Below, one piece after another: positions 9,858-21,184 of a stretch of 64,000 nucleotides of DNA. A program made the translations under genes and the position numbers. Position 1 is the stretch's first letter. Each line of letters starts with the position of its first letter. Source of the stretch: [Phialemoniopsis] sp. UDSM-2020 (taxonomy: Eukaryota; Ascomycota; Sordariomycetes; Thyridiales; Thyridiaceae); contig JAEILZ010000002.1 in the NCBI GenBank assembly GCA_018873225.1, positions 2,728,001 through 2,792,000 on the forward strand, written 5' to 3'. Below the pieces are notes generated by a model. That model saw nothing but the letters and a program-made list of their open reading frames with translations, had not been told where the DNA came from and ran no database searches.

Positions 9858-11402
9858 GTTTAAAAGCTGAGCTTGTAGACTATTCACCACAGCTAGGTCG
9901 AGATCTCAGGGTTGAGAACTCGCTTCTTCCATGCGAACAAGATGAAAACATCTGCCCTTAAATGCCACAAGTAGCGCTTATAATTTCTGTAGTTGAACAT
10001 CAGCTATGATTGTCGCCAAAAGTATTGGATGAAAGCGCCTAAGATTCCTACATCGGGCAACCTTGATCAACTGAGGGTTACATTTCAACTGCCGACCAAG
10101 TCTCAGAGCAGATATGTTTACCCCACCTATCAGCAACCTCAACGTCACCCCCAGACTGTCCCACAGCAGTCAGATCGCACTACCATATCAAGTTTTACAA
10201 GTGGGGTGAGAATAGGTTGCAGAGCTCGAGTCAGGCAAGCATGACACTTGCTGTACCTGATGTCCGAATCCGGGCCGATTTATACATGGGAAGGCAGTTG
10301 AACGCATCCAACAAAATCTCAGTTGCAGGATCGTCGCACAATACTACCGACACCATAAACCGAGATGGACTTTGTAACCCCGCCGTGAACCTCCACACTA
10401 GTATTTAAGACTTGATAGAAATGAGAGGTAGGATTGTTCCGAAAAACTGAGCAATGCAGTGATCAGCTGAAACATAGACCAGAAAACAGTCCATACTCCA
10501 TACCCCAGGTCAATCTTGTAATACCCGTGACAAGAATGTGAAGATCTGTCATGAAACTGGGCATGGGGTCAACTCTGAAAGGGCAGCCTTTTCAGGAATG
10601 GAGAGATTCCCGATATCTTAATCCAATTCAAGGCTCCGAAGTTGTATGCTCGGCTCTCAACCTTGAGATTAGTTCTGTCTGCACCAACAAGACTCATTCT
10701 TGGACCTGTCGACTTTTAGGAGATACGATAGTCAGACAGTAATTTTTGGCGCCCGCTGAGCTATTAACAATGAAAATTGGACAGAGAAGCGCGGCGATGC
10801 TGTATTGGACATATATAGTCTTGTTCCATGTCTGCACCCGCAACCTCGTCCGTCTTGACATAAAACTGAGCCTTCGAGTTGCCGCCGGCCCCTGAAAGGG
10901 ATATATGTGAGTCGACCACTCTTATATGAGTGTCCATCAGATGGAAAACTTTTGAATCGGCATACCGTATGAACCCTTTGAATCGAGTATACTTGTGGCC
11001 TCAAGAAGATGCCAACTTGTACAGGGCCTCGATATGGAGCTGCGAAGCCGTGATCCACCTTGGGCCTGTTGGTTACTAACGCCGACGGAGATTGATCCCT
11101 CACACTAATCGCCGATTAAAATTACTGCATTTGGAAACGCTGTGAACTGTGCCATTCGGTGTTAGAGGTGTCCACACTTTGAGTCTATCAACTTGAACGT
11201 GTCTATTGTTGCGATGCTGCAGCAGACAGAGAAACTTGTAAGGATATAACACACTTGATGTCATCTGAACTAGGATGTTGTGTCTAGCTATCATCTTGGG
11301 AAGACTTACTTAAAGTCGACTACACATCAAGTAAGCATTCAAATCGTTTTTGATTTTTCCACTGATCATTTTTACTCTGAAGGGTTGCACAATAACTTCA
11401 AC
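9858..11402. other. Intergenic, 1.5 kb, no gene seen
   Basis: This lies between the start codons of two divergent genes (the DUF1593 protein and the SDR). It is AT-richer than neighbouring coding DNA. Frames such as 10732-11103 (-) show no domain or splice continuity. It presumably holds both promoters, but no specific element was identified. Confidence 0.5.
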
Positions 11403-12346
11403 ATGTCTCAGCCCGTTTGGTTCATCACTGGCTGCACCTCTGGCTTCGGTGAAGCTATTGCAAAGGAAGCACTTCGGCGAGGGCATAAAGTCATTGCAAC
11501 CGCACGTCGTGCATCACGTCTGTCTGCTCTAAAAGACTCTGGAGCGGCTGTCCTGGACTTTGATGTTGCTGCCAGCGACAAAGTGATCTCGGAAGCTTTG
11601 GCCGCTGCCAGCCGTATCTACGGACGTATCACGCATGTGATCAACTGTGCTGGTTATATTCTCAGTGGTGCCGTTGAAGAGTATAGGTGGGATTCCTGCG
11701 ACTCTTCTGTCCAATGTGAATTGTCGACTGACAAAAAACTCCTAACAGCACGGACGAGGTTGCTGTTTTGTTCACCACAAACGTCATTGGCGCAGCCAGC
11801 GTTTCCCGAGCAGCCATCCCGTTTCTCCGTGAAGCGGCTGCGACTGCTCAGGGCCAGCCAGTAGTACTAGCCAATTTTGGCAGCCTCGGAACCTACCTGT
11901 CCTATCCCGGAGTGTCTATGTACTGTGCAACCAAGGCGGCAGTCTCATTATTCAGCGACGGCATGGCGGCCGAGCTCGCCCCCTTTGGTGTTACTGCATG
12001 TGCCATTGAGCCGGGATACTTCCGGACCGGTTTCCTCAACACCAACACCGACACTGTGCACCGTGTCCAGGCCAACAAGAGCATCGCGCTGTACGATGGC
12101 ACACCTGCGCACGAGGGTGCCAAGGCGCTGGACATGGCGGACAACCAGCAGCTGGGAGACGTGACGAAGGGCGCCCGGGTCATCGTCGATGTCCTGACCA
12201 AGAGCGGTGTCGCCGAGGGCAAGGAGATACCTCCTCGGTTGATACTTGGGAGTGACATTGTCAAAGTGATCCGGCAGAAGATCCTAGAGGCAGAGAAGAT
12301 GTTGGAGGATTGGGAGGCTGTTGCATCGACTACGGACCACGAGTAG
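11403..12346 (+). CDS. Classical short-chain dehydrogenase/reductase (SDR)
   Basis: Exons 11403-11686 and 11749-12346 give 293 aa. The Rossmann fold starts at once: WFITGCTSGFGEAIA holds the T-G-x3-G-x-G cofactor loop at residues 9-16, and RR after the second strand suggests NADP(H) preference. HVINCAG supplies the N-x-A-G-like motif. The catalytic triad is Ser140 (NFGSLG), Tyr153 and Lys157 (MYCATK). PGYFRTGF follows, the usual loop after strand 6. These oxidoreductases act on carbonyl or alcohol substrates. This type, often annotated as oxidoreductase or retinol-dehydrogenase-like, is common in fungi and the substrate cannot be read from sequence. There is no signal peptide, so it should be cytosolic. 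The donor GTGGGA is weaker than usual but the join restores the conserved EEYS(T/D)xEEV segment. Confidence 0.93.
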
Positions 12347-14030
12347 GGAGGCCTGCCTTTGCTTGGCGTGAGACAAATTGCCTTTGACGAAGACAAGGCA
12401 TTGAACCAATCAACACTATGCACGGCATCCTCGGTCTCTGCTTGTCATTCCCGGGTGAACGAATCACGATATACACAGAAGTTTCAGAGCTTTCTTAGCT
12501 TCTGTGCTGTCAGAGTTTCGAGTAGGGGAATGGTCCTCTCTCAAGACTTGAAAACCGATAGGGGTACTAAGATGGACAGCCTGCGTCTTGTATATCCTGG
12601 CTTATACACAGAAGGTCCATCTCTCTGGGTTCCTAGAGTTGTCCTCTCATTACAACAAGATAAGAATAAGCCAAGCTCATAAACTTTATCTAAGAACCGT
12701 CTGGTATAGATTTTGTTGCGTGTCGATCTCCCGCTGGATTTTTGAAATTTTATCTGGGTCAGGTCGACACCATCATCGGAAGCGAGTGTGTGTCGTCATA
12801 AACATGCAAAGTCACATGGAGCAGCCTGTCTGCAGTCTCCCGCCTTGGGCACTGCTTGCACGTGGGCGAGACCCAGTCCTCATGCTTTGAAAAAGCCGTT
12901 GCCCCTTTCCCTCAGTTCGTCACGCGAGGAGATAAATAACCCGAACACCTACCTGAATCGGCAGGCCGCAGACCGTTGACGAAGTGGCTGCAGTTCGGAT
13001 GTCCGTATAGCGCACACATCCCAGACAATTCCAACTTCGCTTGTGCAGTTCTGTTGCAATTGTGGCGTTTTTCTGGGACGAGAAAAGATGGCCCCTGGCT
13101 ACAATGGCGTTCGTGAATGGTTCGCGAGACGAGGGGACGTTTTCCCGCCGGTCTATCCGGAGCCATGCTAAAGGGCCTGCACCATTTGGTTCCTGCGCTA
13201 GAAGGCCCGTCAGTTTGTGTATGCAACCCAAAGTGAAGAAGCTGGTGTGAAGAAATCCCGCATTTAATTTGCGATGTGTGTGTGTCTGGTGTGTGGTTGA
13301 ACTGGTGGGTGTAAGCCATTCCGGATATGCAAGCCCCTGAATTGAGAACCTGCTAGCTCACTCAGGCTTACCAGACCTTGCCAGCAAACGGACAAAAGTT
13401 CCATATCAAACAACAATTGAGGTTGTATCGCTTTCTTCGCATGACACATTATGTACAGCGCCTGTCTCGACCCTAAAAGATTTCCAGCCTACGAGATGAT
13501 AGTTTAGTGCCCAGACCCAAGAAACGCAGGGCTGGGTGGCGCGATTAGCTCTCTTGATCCTCCCTCCCGGGCCGCCGCTTTGCGGGCGGTTCGAGGCCCG
13601 GCGTCTGCTAATACGGGGCCGCTAGCCGTCACTAAGCCCTTCAGCGCCGTGTTAGTCCATCGCGCGCGAGATAGATCGTGTGTCCCAGCCAAGGATGCTG
13701 TCCATGGCCGTTTCAGGGTCCTACGATTGCACGTATACACTAGAGAAGAACCTAACGGAATAAATGCACAAAAAAAAGTTGATTGTGACTGAATGATTCT
13801 ATCTACGGCTACCAAGGTAGCAGGACGAAGTGCTTAACAGATGTACAATTTTCCAGCCCTTCAAAGACATTCGCTTGATCCCCTGAGAGGACCCCGAACC
13901 CAAATGAAATCCGTTTCCCAACACGCCTTGCCTGCCTAAGATTTGATACCCTATTATTTACCACAAAAAGGAATGTCGTAGCGTTGAAGCTGAAAAGAGA
14001 AAAGAAAAATCGAAAGACTAGATGCTCGAA
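12347..14030. other. Intergenic, 1.7 kb, between convergent genes; contains a GC-rich hairpin
   Basis: This holds the 3' ends of the SDR gene and the second rhodopsin-fold gene. No coding frame is convincing. The main feature is a GC-rich inverted repeat at 13567-13601 (listed separately). Confidence 0.5.
13567..13601. repeat. GC-rich inverted repeat with embedded B-box-like sequence
   Basis: The outer arms CCGGGCC (13567-13573) and GGCCCGG (13595-13601) are perfect complements. They enclose a smaller CCGC/GCGG pair with a TTT loop. The sequence GGTTCGAGGCC (13588-13598) matches the Pol III B-box consensus, but the flanks cannot form a tRNA T-stem and no A-box is convincing. Either a structured transcript element or chance. 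Confidence 0.4.
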
Positions 14031-15479
14031 TCACTTGCGATCATCATAGCTGACCTCGTACTGGGTGACCTTGTGGATGCCGCCGTATCCAGTCTCGATA
14101 TCAGGTGTCGACCTGCCCCCAAAGAATCCATTGGAGGAACCCTTGTGATGCAGAGTCTCGCGTGTCGGCGTGGACAATATGTACTCCTCGCTTGTGTCAT
14201 CGCTGCCGACCGACTTGTTTCCCCGGCCGTTGACGGTCGTCAGGGAAATACCTCGCTCCTTCTCCTCGGGAACCCAGTCGTTGCGGCTAGTCCCCGCGTG
14301 ATGAAAGGAACGATTTCCGGTACCGCTGGTGACACCACCGCGAGAGTGGCCGTGAGAATGGCCGCGCGAGTTGGAGGCGACCGAACTCTTGACGCTCGTG
14401 GCGAACAGGCGTGGGAAGAGGTAGGTCAGGGGCAGGCGGCACATGGGCATGCAGGCGCAGATGATGCCGACGTGCTCCTCAATGATGGTCCAGATCGTAG
14501 ACGCAACGTCATCTGCGTAGAAGGTAAGGTTAGACAAATGAACTCATCATTTCAGGCGGTGCACGGAGGAATTACAGGTTGTGTCCGGGCTGGTGGTGGA
14601 GAAGTCGATGGTTTGCATGCGGAGGATGCTGGTGATGGTGACGCTGCAGTCTTGTAAGTCAATGATGTTCCGGGAGGGGGAGAAGCCGATAACAAGGGAA
14701 GCTTACAATCCACCGAGAAGGAAGACAGCCATGAGCGCAATCTTTTGGACCCGGGGCAGAGCCGAGCTGTAGATGGGATGCAGTGGCAGAATCAGGATCA
14801 GAACATCTGTGGCGATCGAGTAGCCAGCGTTGGCATACCAGTTCTGGGTGATGCTGATGCAGGTGCCGGCGACACGCTTGTCCCACGCTCTCACAATCGG
14901 AGTGCATTGCCAGATAGCAGCGCAGGAAGCGGCAATCATGTAGCCGACCACAACACCCAAGAGGATGTAACAGCATATCCGGAACCACTTCTGTACAAAG
15001 ATTCGCAAATACAGCAGCAGGATCGATACCTTCGTCATGTTGATGGTGAGCTTGTAGAAGAGCTGGGCAATGTAGAAGAGCTGTTGATAGCAAGGGATTA
15101 GTCTCTGAAATCATGACATATCTTAAGGGGGGGTGTGCCTACCTTCAAGGTCATGAGCTTGTTGTCAACGGACAGGTTTTTGATGTGCTGCCCGAAACCA
15201 TAGGCGCACGAGACCATCATGAGTGCCGAGACCAGCTCTGCGAATATCTAAGATTTTGTCAGAATGGGTTGGCAATCCCGGGGGCGGCATTCGTGAAATG
15301 GCACTTACAAATGAAGCCCCGATGGCCCAGTCATCAGGGCCAATCTTGTGGCCCCTCTGGAACCGAGACCATATCCGGATACCAAGAAAGATAGGAGTGA
15401 CTATGAAGAAGACGATGCATGGGATCTGGATCTGGAGAGCATTGCTCGGGCCAGGAATGTTGCCGGGAACGGTATACAT
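14031..15479 (-). CDS. Rhodopsin-fold integral membrane protein (PTH11-like family), complete
   Basis: Exons 15479-15309, 15235-15143, 15080-14707, 14643-14576 and 14512-14031 give 395 aa. Seven membrane helices can be placed. Helix 1 is in PCIVFFIVTPIFLGIRIW, followed by the loop GHKIGPDDW. Later motifs are LVSALMMVSCAYGFGQHIKNL, LFYIAQLFYKLTINMTKVSILLLYLRIF, the cysteine loop WQCTPIVRAWDKRVAGTC, AGYSIATDVLILILPL, GGFVTITSILRM and DVASTIWTIIEEHVGIICACMP. That is the family's full order (Pfam PF20684). The cytosolic tail of about 130 residues is rich in His, Ser, Gly and Arg, with a HGHSRG-like stretch, and is likely disordered. The family is thought to be receptor-like; ligand and partners are unknown. 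Exon 2 needs an unusual GAG acceptor immediately after a CAG (see findings). Confidence 0.9.
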
Positions 15480-18400
15480 GTTTATTCGTCGGTGTTGTTG
15501 ACTCTTCAATGATACGTGCTTTGCTGGGATGTAGTTGATGTCGACACTCTGTGTGTTTCTATGTTGCTGAGATCCCCAAGGCAAGGTTCAGCGTCCCGCA
15601 GGTGGCCTTTATGTGGGAAAGATCAACGTTGATGTGAACAGGGGAGGTAGTCCAGATGGAGAGGACAGGGTCGGTGGTGACAGGGCTCTCCTTTAAGGGT
15701 TTTGTGCAAGATGCACTCGTGTGGAGGGACTGGGTTTGTGACACCACACGACGATCACCTGCGAAATCTAGAAGACGGCGGGGGATTCATGGGGATGATG
15801 TGCACGTTTAGAGAGGAAGCAAGGGATATGGAGACGCCTAAGAGATGATAAGTGACCTCCATCTCTTGTCCAGGCCATGGAACAGGGACGGTGGATTCAG
15901 GATCACCCATCCTTTTTTTCCTAGACCGAAGCCACTGGCGACGGTGCATCTGGAACTGTGGGAAGGCACCTCGCCCGTTGCAGCTTGCATCGGCAGAGGC
16001 ATGAGGAGGGCTGCTTGCGTCTCAACACGCCCAAGGGTAACGGAACTGACCGGATTTGCAAGCTCATTACCAAGGTTGGATTGAGCCCTCTGGGATGTCT
16101 TGGGCTAAGGTGGGCTGAACGATGGTAGATTGAGAAGGGAGGATCCAGGCTTTGTCCCAAGTCGGATTAGTTGCAGATGCACGTCGGCCATCCATCATCC
16201 TCTCAGCTTTGCCTCCAGACGGTCCAGGTGGCTGGACACAAGAGCACAATGTCGTCGGCGAGAAGAAGCAATTACCTCGGGTCACCCACCTGGCCGGGCC
16301 CTGTCTCACCATTCTGCACACTCGTGCTACATCATGCAAGTCTTTCGCCATTTCCCACGAGCCCAGGCTGACTCGGAGTCAAGCACTACTGCCGAAAGAT
16401 ATGCCCTTCTGACAGGACTTTGACAGAACTCTGTTGTGAGTGACGGGAGACCACCATCTTCGAGACAGGCGGGAGTGGCATGAAGCCATGCACAAACTTG
16501 GCAAGGCGACAGCGATCCGGCCGTTCTGGAGAGCACAGACTGCGAACGGTCTGGGAGATGGCGCGACACGCCATTGGGCCGAGTCAACAAGAGCCGGCCC
16601 TTGAGGACCGTAGTGCACGCGCCGGGGCGCGCCAGTGCCCACGCCCGCCATCACCAAAAGCGTAGTGCTTCCGTGGCGGCAAGGGCACCTCGTACCACAC
16701 CCTGCTTCGCCCCTTGAGATAATTCAGCATGAGTCGGGGGCCTGGAGGTCGACTCTGCGAACAAGTCGGTACGGAGGTGGGGTACCATCCTGAAGAGTCT
16801 AACTATTCCTGGGTGGAGAGGGTAAGCACCGAGATGTAAAAGGACAAAAGTAGAAGTGCTATTGCATGTTGGTCCGCCACTGGGACAGGCCAGATAGTGG
16901 AGGATGGAGATTAAAAAGCAAATAAGGGGGGCCGCTAAGTCCCAAGTTTGCCAACCGTTCTAGGGGAAAAAAGAAAACATGTCGCCAGCTAGATCCAGAT
17001 GATGGATGAATGGAGGAGAGAAGGGATGGATGTGGCTGGTCTAGCACAGTGTAGAACCCCAATCAGTGTTTGATCTCGCTTTTGAGACGTCCGGCACGGC
17101 TTTGGGAGCAGTCAAAGGACGGACGAGCCGAAGGTTGAGTCCTCAACTTTCATCCATCCAATTCTACATCACCATCAGCATACAGAGTGGATGATGAACG
17201 CGTAAAGATCTCTTATCTCTTGCTGATCATAATCCCCGCCAGTTGGGCTAGAAAATGAGGTACCGAGGTGGTCCCCATAAGTGTACCCACCGGATCAGCG
17301 CAGCGATTCCGCGGCCGATGATGAGCTTGTCTGTGTGTTGACTGAGGGCACCCATGGATGGTCGTTGCTTGCTTGCCTGCACGGGGCACCCGGGTTCCCA
17401 AGCACGACGAGAGATCGGGGCCTGGCATGGGGGACCTTGCAGGATCCTCGATGCGAGTCCCCACTCGATCACACCTTGTGCTGCCCTGCTGCGCCTGGCT
17501 TACCTTGCTGAGGGACTTGCCGCTTCTGGGTGTGACCACAGGGCCAACATTGAACGGGACGTAGATCGGGTAAACCGGCGAGAAGGTTGTAGGAGGTCGT
17601 ACTGACTCTGGTCCCCCAGCCGGAAGATATCCTAGGTCTTGGGTTTTTGTTGTTGCGCTGGCTTGCTTCTTCAGGTCTGACTAAAAAGCAATTGATCGGT
17701 ATAGCGAGTGTGCAATCAAGAAGCCGAATAGATAATTGCTCGACAGGGACACGTTTTCTCTGCCAATAGCGACGTCCATCATGACCATGGACCATTCAAT
17801 ACACTCCCAGCCTAGGGGGGGGAAACTAGGTCTCCAACCTAATACCTGCCCTGTTCGTCCCGCGTCGCGCCTCCTTCTCCTTTGGGTGTTTTGCGTGATT
17901 ATTGCTGTGACGAACAGAAGCCACAAACAACCAGGGTCAGGCTCAAATGTGATTTCCCTGCAAATTGATATCTTGGCCATGCTGATTCAGCCTCGGTACT
18001 TCATTCCCAAACGAGGTCGCCATCAACAATCACGAGGATGCAATGCAAGGGAGGCTGTCATGACTTGGGTTGACAGCACCAAGAAAAAAAGAAAGCAAGG
18101 GAGGAGAAAAATAGCAACAGCTTTCAGGTCTAGACTTCTAAAAGTTCGCCCCCTCCACAACCTCATGCGTCTGACCTAACCCAGCAGCTTGTCAGGGCCG
18201 GGTATCAGGTCACCCAGAAAAAAAATGAGAGCGAGCACCCAGCGCAGGAAAACCCCGCACAGACATCCAGAGACGCACAGACACAGGCACTACAGCACGA
18301 GGAGGCCCCATCAATCGACGCAAGGGGCACGCCAGACCAAGATCGATATGGCACAGCTTGTGGAAGTCAATTGACCGTTGGTAACCAATCGTGCTCTTTC

Positions 18401-19784
18401 ACAGTGACGTCGTTAAGCTACCAAACCACATACAGTACGTAACCGTGCTCTTTTCGAGGTCCAGCTTTGTCGATCTTTGTGATATCTGACGCTCTTCTAG
18501 AAGCTGCCACTGACACATGTCGGCGGTGATCCCCCAGACCAAATGGTGCCATGATGCCATGATGCTCGTCGATAGGTCATGGTTCAGATCGCTTCCCCGC
18601 CACTAGCACTACACAGACGAGAGCCCGTCGCTACAGACCAAAGGGCGCTTCTCGCTGATTACAGGCTTCCTGCTTCTCCATGTTCAATGCTCATAACCCG
18701 TTGAAACGGCCAACAGCACAACTATTGATGTTCCTTACTCGCCATCTGCCTAGCACCGTCGCAACGCGCCCCGGCACTTTCATGCAACCACCCAAGGGCT
18801 TGCTCTAATACGAGTCGACTTATTACAAGACCAGGGAGTGCCGAGTCCAGGCCTCGTCAACACCTGCCATCACGATGCAGGGTGGCAGGCTCTTCGCACA
18901 AGTCAGGTCTTGGAGGTCTTGGATCACCTACCCGGGGCTGCGCTAACCCAGCCGGCGGGGAAGCGATCCATCGACGGATCGCTCTCCCCACCCAAGCCAG
19001 ACCCGCGCTTCCGCCCAACCCGGCCTCGCGCCGAAATTAGTGCCCTTCATGGGTGACCCGTCATTAACGGCCCTTGCGGCCCTTGCACGGGAGACGCCTA
19101 CATCCAGGGCACCAGTCCTGACTATTGGGCTTCTGGGCCACACCCAGCAGCGAGCTACAGGGGGGCTAGACACCGGACAGCATGCGCTACGCTGGAGTCT
19201 TAGAGGCTGTGTGTATGAAGTAATGTGTGGGTGTCGGGTCCATAACCGACACAGACCTGCCTTCTCTTCCGACTGTTGTGGCGTTCTGCTTTATATAACC
19301 ACTTGCGCTGAAAAGTCGCATTCCTGCTTTCTTATTCCTTCTGTCCCATAGGCCCTGTCCCCGTGGTTACATCAGTTCCCAACGGTCGTCTCGATTGCAG
19401 ATTGTGGAAGTTCCCGGTTCTTGCTGCACCTGCATTTTACCGGTCCCAAGCTTCACCCAGAGCAAAACGTGAGTAGTCTGCAGGTTTCTTTGCCCTCTTG
19501 GACTGCTATCACATCCACGTCCATCAATGCAAACGAGCTGCGTGGTGATTGCATGTCTAGTGCTGCATCTCATGCCCTTCAGCTCATTCCCCCTTTGCGT
19601 TCCCACTCCACACAGTCCACTCAATTCCACGTGCGGTTCAGCTTGCTGATCTTTCTCTCCCTTACCAGGTAGCTGTCACTTAGGCTTGGCATTGTCATCC
19701 TTCATCCTTAGTCGAGAGCTCTTCTCCTTTGGGTCTCGTCAAAACCTACCTCACCTCTCTCTGTTTTCTCGAGCGCAGTACACC
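15480..19784. other. Longest gene-free stretch, 4.3 kb
   Basis: This lies between divergent start codons of the second rhodopsin-fold gene and an alpha/beta hydrolase. The longest frame (17736-18179 +, 147 codons) and others have no family resemblance, biased composition or splice partners. I see no tRNA, terminal inverted repeat or transposase remnant. It may hold long regulatory regions, an unrecognised non-coding RNA or a decayed gene; the sequence alone does not decide. Confidence 0.45.
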
Positions 19785-20810
19785 ATGAAGGCCTTCACCC
19801 TGTTGTCCGCCGTCTGTTCGGCCGCCCTCGTGGCGGCCCAGGCCGTCCATGTCGGCACCATCGACAACACCACTGTCCTCCCCGAGGACCTCAATGGCTC
19901 CAACTTCACCTACCCATGGCCCGTCCAGCTGTACAAGTTCTCCTCGCAGCGCCAGAACCTGGAGATGGCCTTCATGGACGTCAAGCCCAAGTGCAAGCCC
20001 AATGGCAAGACTGCCGTCCTCCTGCACGGCAAGAACTTCTGCGGCCCGACTTGGAACCAGACCGCGCGCGTCTTGGCTGCCGCCGGCTACCGCGTCATCA
20101 TGCCTGACCAGATTGGCTTCTGCAAGTCCTCCAAGCCTACCACCTACCAGTTCTCCCTACAGCAGTTTGGCTTCAACATCAACGGCCTTCTCCAAGCCCT
20201 CGGCATCAAGTCTGCCACCATCATTGGCCACTCTCTCGGCGGCATGACCACTGCCCGCTACGGCCTGATGTTCCCCGACCAGGTCGATGAGATGGTCATG
20301 GTTGACCCCATCGGCCTCGAGGACTGGAAGGCAAAGGGTGTTCCCTACATCGACATTGTCGATACATTCAAGACTGAGAGTGCCAGCACTTACCAGTCGA
20401 TCCGCGGTTACGAGCAAGCCACGTACTACATTGGCCAGTGGCAAGACAGCTACGACACGTGGGTCAACATGCTCGTCAACATCTACTCGGGATCCCAGGG
20501 TGCTGCCTACGCATACGACCAGGCTCTTGTCGTCGACATGGTCCTGACCCAGCCCGTGATCTACGAGTTCGGCAACATCAAGCCTCGCACCCTCCTCATC
20601 ACTGGCGACAAGGACAACACCGCCATCGGCGCCCAGTGGTCCCCGCCTGAGGTCCGCGCTGTGCTCGGCCACTACGACGTCCTCGGTCCCCAGGCCGCCG
20701 CCCAGCTCAAGAACGGCACCTTCATTCACTACCCCAACCTGGGCCACGCTCCTCAGCTATCCGATCCCGAGACCTTCCACAAGGATCTCCTGGGCTGGCT
20801 GAGCAAGTAA
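19785..20810 (+). CDS. Secreted alpha/beta hydrolase
   Basis: Single exon, 341 aa from the ATG at 19785 (CACC before it). Residues 1-19 form a signal peptide (MKAFTLLSAVCSAALVAAQ), so the product should enter the secretory pathway; several N-x-S/T sequons agree. The alpha/beta hydrolase core is plain: the HG oxyanion-hole segment in VLLHGKNFCG, nucleophile Ser150 in IIGHSLGGM, Asp275 in LLITGDKD and His321 in PNLGHAPQ. The order and spacing fit the epoxide hydrolase/haloalkane dehalogenase-like branch, which hydrolyses esters, epoxides or related bonds; here a Ser rather than an Asp nucleophile points to esterase-type chemistry. The substrate is unknown. The frame is open upstream to 19686 without an ATG. 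Codons are strongly C-ended, suggesting good expression. It is convergent with the TAP-like hydrolase. Confidence 0.92.
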   Translation: MKAFTLLSAVCSAALVAAQAVHVGTIDNTTVLPEDLNGSNFTYPWPVQLYKFSSQRQNLEMAFMDVKPKCKPNGKTAVLLHGKNFCGPTWNQTARVLAAAGYRVIMPDQIGFCKSSKPTTYQFSLQQFGFNINGLLQALGIKSATIIGHSLGGMTTARYGLMFPDQVDEMVMVDPIGLEDWKAKGVPYIDIVDTFKTESASTYQSIRGYEQATYYIGQWQDSYDTWVNMLVNIYSGSQGAAYAYDQALVVDMVLTQPVIYEFGNIKPRTLLITGDKDNTAIGAQWSPPEVRAVLGHYDVLGPQAAAQLKNGTFIHYPNLGHAPQLSDPETFHKDLLGWLSK

Positions 20811-21184
20811 ATATTAGACGAATCTACCAATGCACATCGAGTGCCAAGTACCTTCACGGTGTATTAGAGCACCAACTTCTTGTCTAAAGCTACTTTCACT
20901 ACATACATATACCCTCCTTTGGCATAGTACATATCTTATCATAGATTCTAATGTATATTCTTGAGATTCTGATGAATGAATTTCTTTACTCTTGACGCCT
21001 CGTATGAGTAATGAAACGTGGGTATTTGAAATCAATACCGGCAAAGAAATTATATTAATCCTGTCTAATAGAACAAGAGGGGCGAGTTGCGATAAAAAAA
21101 GCAGAGAATAGTTAGGCTAGAAAATTGAGTACCCTTTCGGGTCGCTCCACAAGGTGAATAACCACCTTTTCGGGTTCCCACAGC
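20811..21184. other. Intergenic between convergent hydrolase genes
   Basis: This 374-bp AT-rich stretch holds the 3' UTRs of two convergent genes. No other feature was seen. Confidence 0.6.

Noticed and set aside
13588..13598. Possible tRNA gene (perfect B-box)
   Set aside because: The T-stem does not pair (three of five positions mismatch) and no A-box or acceptor stem is found at the right distance.
17736..18179. 147-codon frame in the 4.3-kb gene-free region
   Set aside because: No domain, no codon bias and no splice partners; best taken as chance.
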